DNA of 64,000 nt from assembly GCA_947503885.1 (NCBI GenBank), contig CANNFD010000001.1, positions 434,001 through 498,000 of the forward strand. Reading direction: 5' to 3'. A program made the translations under genes and the position numbers. This document shows positions 58,942 to 64,000 of the stretch, one piece after another; position 1 is the stretch's first letter; every line of letters begins with the position of its first letter. Source of the stretch: an uncultured Olleya sp. Its GTDB lineage: Bacteria > Bacteroidota > Bacteroidia > Flavobacteriales > Flavobacteriaceae. The notes beneath the pieces are model-generated. The model had not been told where the DNA came from, did not search any database, and saw nothing but the letters and a program-made list of their open reading frames with translations.

Positions 58942-60246
58942 ATGAAAACACCTGTAAATATATTCTGGTTTAGACGCGATTTAAGATTGGATGACAATGT
59001 TGGTTTTTACAACGCCCTAAAATCTGAGCACCCTGTATTACCAATTTTTATTTTTGATAAAGAAATTTTAGACCAACTTCCAGAAGATGACGCACGTGTA
59101 ACTTTTATTTTTCAAACGCTTCAAAACATGCGCAATACACTTCAAGAAAAACACGATAGTAGTATTGCTATTTATTACGGTACGCCAGAAGACATTTTTA
59201 AAACCTTGATTAAGGAGTATACAATTAATACCGTTTTTACAAATCACGATTATGAGCCTTATGCAAAATTGCGGGATAATGCTATTGCAGAAATGCTAAA
59301 CAATAACAATATAAAGTTTAAAACTTTTAAAGATCAAGTAATATTTGAAAAAGACGAAGTGGTTAAAAAGGACGGAAAGCCCTATATGGTTTACACCCCT
59401 TACATGCGTGTATGGAAAGACACCTTTAATGCACAAACGCTAGAAATATACTACACTAATCCGTATTTAAATAATTTAGTAGCACATACTAGGTTACCAA
59501 ATGTTAGCTTGTCTGATATTGGGTTTAAAAAATCGGAACAAAACATTGAAGACTATACGGTAACACCAACGTTAATTCAGGATTATGAAGCCACTAGAAA
59601 TTTTCCTGCTTTGGATGCCACGTCCAAATTAGGCCCACATTTACGTTTTGGTACTGTTAGTATTAGAAAAATGGTTAAAAAGGCTATTGCCGAAAAAAAT
59701 GAAATCTTCTGGCAAGAACTAATTTGGCGCGAGTTTTTTATGCAAATCTTATGGCATTTTCCACACACCCACAAAGACGCATTTAAACCAAAGTACGACA
59801 GAATTGAATGGCGCAATAACGAAACAGAATTTAAAGCATGGTGTGAAGGTAAAACAGGATATCCTTTAGTGGATGCTGGCATGAGACAACTTAATCAAAC
59901 AGGGTTTATGCACAATCGTATCCGGATGTTAGTGGGTAGTTTTTTATGCAAACACTTACTAATCGATTGGCGTTGGGGTGAAGCTTATTTTGCGCAAAAA
60001 CTACACGACTATGACATGTCAAGCAATGTTGGTAACTGGCAATGGGTTGCAGGATCAGGCGTTGATGCCTCACCCTATTTTAGAATCTTTAATCCCACAA
60101 CACAAATTGACAAGTTTGACAAACAGCACAAATACATAAAACAATGGGTACCTGACTATCAAGAGTTAACCTATCCACAACCAATTGTTGACCATAAAGA
60201 AGCTAGAGAACGTTGTTTAAAAGCATATAAAGCAGCAGTTGCTTAA
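58942..60246 (+). CDS. phrB: Deoxyribodipyrimidine photolyase/cryptochrome family
   Basis: The N-terminal alpha/beta domain starts NIFWFRRDLRLDDNVGF. The FAD domain has the characteristic WQELIWREFFMQ, GYPLVDAGMRQL, HNRIRMLVGSFL and SSNVGNWQWVAGSGVDASPYFRIFNP. At 434 residues it is a class I CPD photolyase or a close cryptochrome. The motifs favour repair of UV damage. It is the last gene of the cluster. Confidence 0.93.
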   Translation: MKTPVNIFWFRRDLRLDDNVGFYNALKSEHPVLPIFIFDKEILDQLPEDDARVTFIFQTLQNMRNTLQEKHDSSIAIYYGTPEDIFKTLIKEYTINTVFTNHDYEPYAKLRDNAIAEMLNNNNIKFKTFKDQVIFEKDEVVKKDGKPYMVYTPYMRVWKDTFNAQTLEIYYTNPYLNNLVAHTRLPNVSLSDIGFKKSEQNIEDYTVTPTLIQDYEATRNFPALDATSKLGPHLRFGTVSIRKMVKKAIAEKNEIFWQELIWREFFMQILWHFPHTHKDAFKPKYDRIEWRNNETEFKAWCEGKTGYPLVDAGMRQLNQTGFMHNRIRMLVGSFLCKHLLIDWRWGEAYFAQKLHDYDMSSNVGNWQWVAGSGVDASPYFRIFNPTTQIDKFDKQHKYIKQWVPDYQELTYPQPIVDHKEARERCLKAYKAAVA

Positions 60247-60391
60247 ATTAAGCTATGCATTAACTAGATTTATTGCCCCTAATTTAACCTATTATCAAAA
60301 TCACGTAAACAGGAATAAAAGTTCCTCTTATCATTCCAAAATGGAATAAATTAGAATAAAATACTATATATTTATCCTCATATAACTAGTT

Positions 60392-60413
60392 GCCATTAAT
60401 GCTGAAAAAACCG
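60392..60413 (+). repeat. Possible decayed right end of the cassette repeat
   Basis: GCCATTAATGCTGAAAAAACCG resembles the right end of the two complete repeats (GCCACTAAT...AAAACCG) with some mismatches and one gap. It lies just before the HARE-HTH gene, where a cassette boundary would be expected. Confidence 0.3.
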
Positions 60414-60421
60414 AAAACCGA

Positions 60422-61117
60422 ATGACACTTCACGTTGCAATAGAAAAGTTACTTAAAGAAAAAGGAACTTCTATGTCGACAAACGAAATCGCAACTGAAC
60501 TGAATGAAAACAAATGGTATCAAAAAAAAGATGGTTCTGAAATAAGTGCATTTCAAATTCACGGACGAACAAGAAATTATCCGAATATATTTGATAGACA
60601 AGGTTCGTTGGTAACTCTAAATAATGGGAACTTTAAACCAAATTCAAAACCAATAAAAAAATCGAAAATTAAAAAACCAACTAATCGGAATTCAGACTCG
60701 GACGAGAAATATGTAATTGATTTGTGCGATAGGATTTTGAATTTAAAATCATCAAGACAACACAAATTTGACTTTTTATTAGGAGATATAAATTCCAGAG
60801 GATTTTCTGCAAAATTACCTGTTGATTCTTATTATCAAGAACTAAATCTCGTCATTGAATATCGAGAAAGACAACACACAGAAAGCGTAAGTTTTTTTGA
60901 CAAGCCGAATAGACTAACAGTAAGCGGAGTTCATCGTGGCGAACAACGAAAAATATATGACCACAGACGAGATGAAATTCTACCGAAAAACGGAATTAAT
61001 CTGATTAAAATTTCCTACTTTGATTTTGATTATGACAATAAGAAAAGAATAATAAGAAACGAAAAAGAAGATATTAAAACGATTGAAAAAATAATAGAAA
61101 TCGGAAAAAAGCACTAA
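60422..61117 (+). CDS. HARE-HTH protein with possible nuclease domain (putative defence gene)
   Basis: Residues 1-72 form the winged helix seen in HARE-HTH (HB1/ASXL) domains (STNEIATELNENKWYQKKDG, AFQIHGRTRNYPNIF). After a basic linker, residues 100-231 contain FDFLLGD, LPVDSYYQELNLVIEYRERQ and a GINLIKISYFDFD strand, which resembles PD-(D/E)XK-type restriction enzymes, with E-x-R in place of E-x-K. Codons (AGA, CGA, GGA) differ from neighbours. A repeat begins 4 bp after the stop. I infer accessory, possibly DNA-cutting, function. Confidence 0.6.
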   Translation: MTLHVAIEKLLKEKGTSMSTNEIATELNENKWYQKKDGSEISAFQIHGRTRNYPNIFDRQGSLVTLNNGNFKPNSKPIKKSKIKKPTNRNSDSDEKYVIDLCDRILNLKSSRQHKFDFLLGDINSRGFSAKLPVDSYYQELNLVIEYRERQHTESVSFFDKPNRLTVSGVHRGEQRKIYDHRRDEILPKNGINLIKISYFDFDYDNKKRIIRNEKEDIKTIEKIIEIGKKH

Positions 61118-61121
61118 ATGG

Positions 61122-61248
61122 CAACAACGTGTATAATTAATGGCTGGTTCTCGCCTACTTACGAAAATCCTCGCGGATTTTCTATTCAGTTTGTATTTGC
61201 TAAATTAGGTGCTTAAACACGCCACTAATCATACACAAAACCGTTGTA
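61122..61248 (+). repeat. Cassette-like foldable repeat, copy A
   Basis: About 127 bp, from CAACAACGTGTATAATTA to CCGTTGTA. The left end GTGTATAATTAATGGC and the right end, read in reverse complement as GTGTATGATTAGTGGC, differ at 2 of 16 bases. The centre has a perfect GAAAATCC-TCGC-GGATTTTC hairpin. Copy B has the same order and orientation. It starts 4 bp after the HARE-HTH stop. It resembles an integron attC site or a MITE in shape; no integrase or transposase is in the window. Confidence 0.8.
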
Positions 61249-61367
61249 TTTCATACCGGAAACCAGCCGCATAAAAGCAAAGAGTGCTATCGCACACATT
61301 GCTTTCTTCCCATCGCTGAATGAGAATTTTTTCATAACTTGCCAATATAATTATAAAACTAACAAAG
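61249..61367 (+). other. Non-coding stretch between repeat A and the methyltransferase
   Basis: Holds a hairpin AAAGCAA...GTGC-TATC-GCAC...TTGCTTT (61274-61305) and a stretch (61292-61321, GCACACATT...CCATCGCTGAAT) similar to one before repeat B (63726-63753). No coding frame is supported. Confidence 0.5.
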
Positions 61368-62633
61368 TTGCTTCTAAAGGAAAAAATATCGATTGAACAT
61401 TTTGAAGATAAGAAATTCAAAATTAGACTTATAGAATCTGAAAAAGATACAGCAGCTGCGTTTACACATTATTTACATAACCACAAAAACGGAGTTTCAC
61501 AATTCTACAAACCAGATGCGATAGAACACGTTAAAAATTTATTTGAATACAAGTTTCCTGAAGAAAAAATTTCAAAAGTAGCAGCTGAAGAAGCTTTGCA
61601 ATACTTAATTTTTCGACAAGAAAGTATTCCTTTTCCTGCACCAAAAAAAACTGAATTTAAGTTTATTGACTTATTTGCTGGAATTGGCGGATTTAGGTTA
61701 GCTTTTCAAAACTTGAAAGGAAAATGTGTTTTTACAAGTGAATGGGATAAATATTCAAAGCAAACTTATCAAGCAAATTTCGGAGAAGTTCCATTTGGAG
61801 ATATTACAAAAAAATCAACTAAAAATTATATTCCAGACGGATTTGATGTTTTGTGTGCTGGATTTCCTTGTCAAGCATTTTCAATTGCTGGAAAACGAGG
61901 AGGATTTGAAGATACAAGAGGAACGTTATTTTTTGACGTTGCAGAAATCATAAAAAAGAAAAAACCGAAAGCTATTTTTTTAGAGAATGTAAAAGGTTTA
62001 AGAAGTCACGATAAAGGAAAAACTTTAGCGACAATATTAAATGTTTTACGTGAAGATTTAGGTTATTTTGTCCCAGAACCTCAAATTATGAACGCAAAAG
62101 AATTTGGTGTTCCACAAAACAGAGAACGAATATTTATTGTTGGTTTTAGAAAGGATTTAGGAATTACCGAATTTGAATATCCTAAACCAATCAAGAAAAA
62201 AGTAACATTAGAAGATATTTTAGAAACCGAAACAGTATCTGTAAAATATTATTTATCTGAAACGTATGTAAATACTTTGAGAAATCACAAAGCAAGACAC
62301 GCAAGTAAAGGAAATGGTTTTGGCTACGAAATAATACCAAATAATGGAACCGCAAACGCAGTTGTTTGTGGAGGAATGGGACGAGAAAGAAATTTAGTTT
62401 ATGATTTTAAACTAAAAGATTTTACACCAGTTACAAATATTAGAGGAGAAGTAAACAGAGAAGGAATTCGAAAAATGACACCAAGAGAATGGGCAAGATT
62501 ACAAGGTTTTCCAGACAATTTTAAAATTGTTGTTTCAGACGCTCAAGCATATAAACAATTTGGTAATTCAGTTGCAGTTCCAGCAATTCAAGCTACTGCA
62601 AAAAAAGTTATAGAAAAACTTAAAACTTTATGA
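61368..62633 (+). CDS. HpaII-like C5-cytosine DNA methyltransferase
   Basis: All C5-methyltransferase motifs are present: I (FIDLFAGIGGFRLAF), IV with the catalytic Cys (LCAGFPCQAFSIAGKRGG), VI (FLENVKGL), VIII (QNRERIFIVGF) and X (QFGNSVAVPAIQ). Together with RGGFEDTRGTLFFDV and MTPREWARLQGFP it closely resembles M.HpaII, from memory, so CCGG is the expected site. There are about 95 residues before motif I, some 70 more than I recall for M.HpaII. The start is TTG 61368; no ATG or GTG is available before the motifs. It is coupled by 4 bp (ATGA) to the endonuclease. Confidence 0.88.
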   Translation: MLLKEKISIEHFEDKKFKIRLIESEKDTAAAFTHYLHNHKNGVSQFYKPDAIEHVKNLFEYKFPEEKISKVAAEEALQYLIFRQESIPFPAPKKTEFKFIDLFAGIGGFRLAFQNLKGKCVFTSEWDKYSKQTYQANFGEVPFGDITKKSTKNYIPDGFDVLCAGFPCQAFSIAGKRGGFEDTRGTLFFDVAEIIKKKKPKAIFLENVKGLRSHDKGKTLATILNVLREDLGYFVPEPQIMNAKEFGVPQNRERIFIVGFRKDLGITEFEYPKPIKKKVTLEDILETETVSVKYYLSETYVNTLRNHKARHASKGNGFGYEIIPNNGTANAVVCGGMGRERNLVYDFKLKDFTPVTNIRGEVNREGIRKMTPREWARLQGFPDNFKIVVSDAQAYKQFGNSVAVPAIQATAKKVIEKLKTL

Positions 62634-63709
62634 TTAAAGGAAATAAAGGAGAATGGAGTGAAATTTACACACTTTTTAAACTACTTGGAGACAAACAATT
62701 ATTTCTTGGAAATAAAGAAATTGAAAAATTAGAAGGAATTGTCTATCCAATTTTACGTGTTTTAAGAACCGAGAATAATGGCAATTTTGAATATTCAATC
62801 AAAGATGAAATAATACTTATTTCTGGTGGAGAAGAAGTTTTAAAAATTGCAATTACCGAGTTTAAAGAAAAAGCAAAATTCTTACTTGAAAAGATTAAGT
62901 CTAATAAAGAAAGAACTTTTTCAGTTCCCGAAATTGAAGAATTTATGCAATCTATTAATTGTATTTCTTTAAAAGCAAGTTCAACTGCAAAAACTGACAT
63001 TACAATCGTTGTTCACGACCAAAGAACAAATCAACAACCAACTTTAGGGTTTAGTATAAAATCACAATTAGGAAGTCCTTCTACTCTACTCAACGCAGGA
63101 AAAACAACCAACTTTGTTTTTAAAATTTCAAATTTAAAGTTAAGCGAAACAGAAATTAACAAGATAAATTCTATAGATTCGAGAAGTAAAATAATGGATA
63201 GGATTAATTCTGTTTTAGAATCAAAAGGAGAATTTCATTTTGTAAAAACTGAAAAACAAATATTCTCAAACAATTTAATACTTATCGACAGTAAATTACC
63301 TGAAATCTTATCACAAGTAGTTTATGAATTTTATTCAAGCAAAAATTCAAGCGTTTCAGATTTGGTAGAAAAAACAAATTCTAAAAATCCATTAAATTTT
63401 GATATTTCGAATGAACATAAGTTTTACGAATACAAAATTAAACGATTTTTAACAGACGTAGCTTTAGGAATGATGCCTTCGAAAGTTTGGACAGGACAAT
63501 ATGATGCAACAGGAGGATATTTGATTGTTAAGGAAAGTGGAGACATTTTATGTTATCATATTTACAACCGAAATGAATTTGAAGATTACTTATTTAATAA
63601 TACTAAATTAGACACAGCAAGTTCAAGCAGACACGATTTTGGAACTATTTACGAAGAAAACGGAGAATTACATTTCAAATTGAACTTACAAATCAGATTT
63701 ACGAAATAA
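62630..63709 (+). CDS. HpaII-family type II restriction endonuclease
   Basis: At 359 residues the protein has the length of HpaII and starts MIKGNKGEWSEIYTLFKLL, the pattern I recall for HpaII. Candidate catalytic elements are TDITIVVHDQR and GFSIKSQLGSPSTLLNAG (residues about 120-165). It is expected to cut CCGG. Start ATG 62630 overlaps the methyltransferase stop. Composition is AT-rich, with AGA and GGA codons. Activity is not shown by sequence. Confidence 0.82.
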   Translation: MIKGNKGEWSEIYTLFKLLGDKQLFLGNKEIEKLEGIVYPILRVLRTENNGNFEYSIKDEIILISGGEEVLKIAITEFKEKAKFLLEKIKSNKERTFSVPEIEEFMQSINCISLKASSTAKTDITIVVHDQRTNQQPTLGFSIKSQLGSPSTLLNAGKTTNFVFKISNLKLSETEINKINSIDSRSKIMDRINSVLESKGEFHFVKTEKQIFSNNLILIDSKLPEILSQVVYEFYSSKNSSVSDLVEKTNSKNPLNFDISNEHKFYEYKIKRFLTDVALGMMPSKVWTGQYDATGGYLIVKESGDILCYHIYNRNEFEDYLFNNTKLDTASSSRHDFGTIYEENGELHFKLNLQIRFTK

Positions 63710-63822
63710 GCCAACGCAAGTTCAAGCACATTTATTTTTTTCCATCGCTCAATTCCAACGCTAAAAAATAAAAGAGCTTAAACGCCAACGCTAGCAAGTT
63801 TGCGGAATAAAGTACGAAAATA
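63710..63822 (+). other. Non-coding stretch with repeated CCAACGC words before repeat B
   Basis: CCAACGC occurs three times (about 63711, 63755 and 63785). Bases 63726-63753 resemble 61292-61321 downstream of repeat A. This looks like worn repeat DNA. No coding frame is supported. Confidence 0.5.
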
Positions 63823-63951
63823 CAACAACGTGTATAATTAATGGCTAGTTCTAGCCTACTTACGAAAATCCTCGCGGATTCTTCTATTCGGTTTTTATTT
63901 GCTAATTTAGTTCCTTAAACACGCAACGAAATCATACACAAAACCGTTGTA
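63823..63951 (+). repeat. Cassette-like foldable repeat, copy B
   Basis: About 129 bp, in the same orientation as copy A and closely similar along its full length. The central hairpin is broken by one inserted base (GGATTCTTC). The terminal inverted arms are kept. It stands 113 bp after the endonuclease stop. Confidence 0.8.
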
Positions 63952-63968
63952 AAACATTTGACAAAAAA

Positions 63969-64000
63969 ATGAGAATAGGATATAAAAAAAGACATATGAA
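63969..64000 (+). CDS. Possible start of a gene cut by the window edge
   Basis: ATG 63969 begins an open frame reading MRIGYKKRHM to the end. It follows repeat B by 17 bp, as a next cassette gene might. Only about ten codons are visible, so it could be chance. Confidence 0.25.
   Translation, partial: MRIGYKKRHM

Noticed and set aside
60333-60347. ATTCCA-AAA-TGGAAT dyad after the photolyase gene as a terminator
   Set aside because: The stem is short and has no T run; it could equally be an AT-rich chance palindrome.
61122-63951. Calling the repeats proven integron attC sites
   Set aside because: The end boxes match the attC core only in part and no integrase is visible; cassette-like is as far as the sequence goes.

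Overview
This window looks like chromosomal DNA of a low-GC marine-type member of the Flavobacteriaceae (Bacteroidota). The evidence is the AT-rich coding sequence, a type IX secretion (T9SS) C-terminal sorting domain, a DUF5686 outer-membrane barrel fragment, an omega-like RNA polymerase subunit next to bamD, coaBC and a PorD-like DUF4835 gene, the two-gene form of 5'-nucleotidase, and very weak Shine-Dalgarno sites. I saw no rRNA, tRNA, CRISPR array, transposase or integrase. The genus cannot be named from this sequence alone.

Positions 1 to about 50.1 kb are an ordinary core genome in short operons. From left to right they hold: an outer-membrane barrel tail; pcm; a Gfo/Idh/MocA oxidoreductase; 3-hydroxyacyl-CoA dehydrogenase; DUF1015; a PLP-binding YggS protein; a DEDDh exonuclease/GIY-YIG fusion with no usual start codon; a K+ channel; miaA; a two-component system; coaE, ybbR and a glycosyltransferase; a 1031-residue T9SS cargo protein; fabI; recN; a porD-coaBC-rpoZ-bamD block; dapA; split 5'-nucleotidase genes; ligA; prmC; ribD; dnaA; a cell-wall and lysine block (mltG, dapF); an HtrA protease; and GAPDH.

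Positions 50.2 to 52.4 kb form an arsenic operon: arsR, a DUF6428 gene, an arsC-like phosphatase-fold gene and an aquaporin. A 16-bp dyad sits in front and a terminator behind.

Positions 52.4 to 60.25 kb form a light and oxidative-stress cluster: a TetR-like regulator, a UbiB/ABC1 kinase-like protein, an SDR-DUF2867 protein, folE, a 74-residue protein, glutathione peroxidase, TspO, an SRPBCC protein and a photolyase. The genes share one orientation. The regulator and the peroxidase gene share an identical 16-base upstream sequence.

From 60.4 kb to the end, composition and codon choice change to a mobile-looking accessory region. It holds a winged-helix (HARE-HTH) protein with a possible nuclease domain, then a strongly foldable repeat of about 127 bp, then an HpaII-like type II restriction-modification pair (expected CCGG), then a second copy of the repeat in the same orientation. 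The repeats follow the genes as recombination sites follow gene cassettes. This cassette-like arrangement is the most unusual structure in the window.

Two further signals run through the core region. A 13-base sequence, CGCTTTCGCGGAA, occurs six times exactly and twice with one substitution, in both orientations and in different reading frames. The exonuclease/GIY-YIG gene appears to start at ATT.
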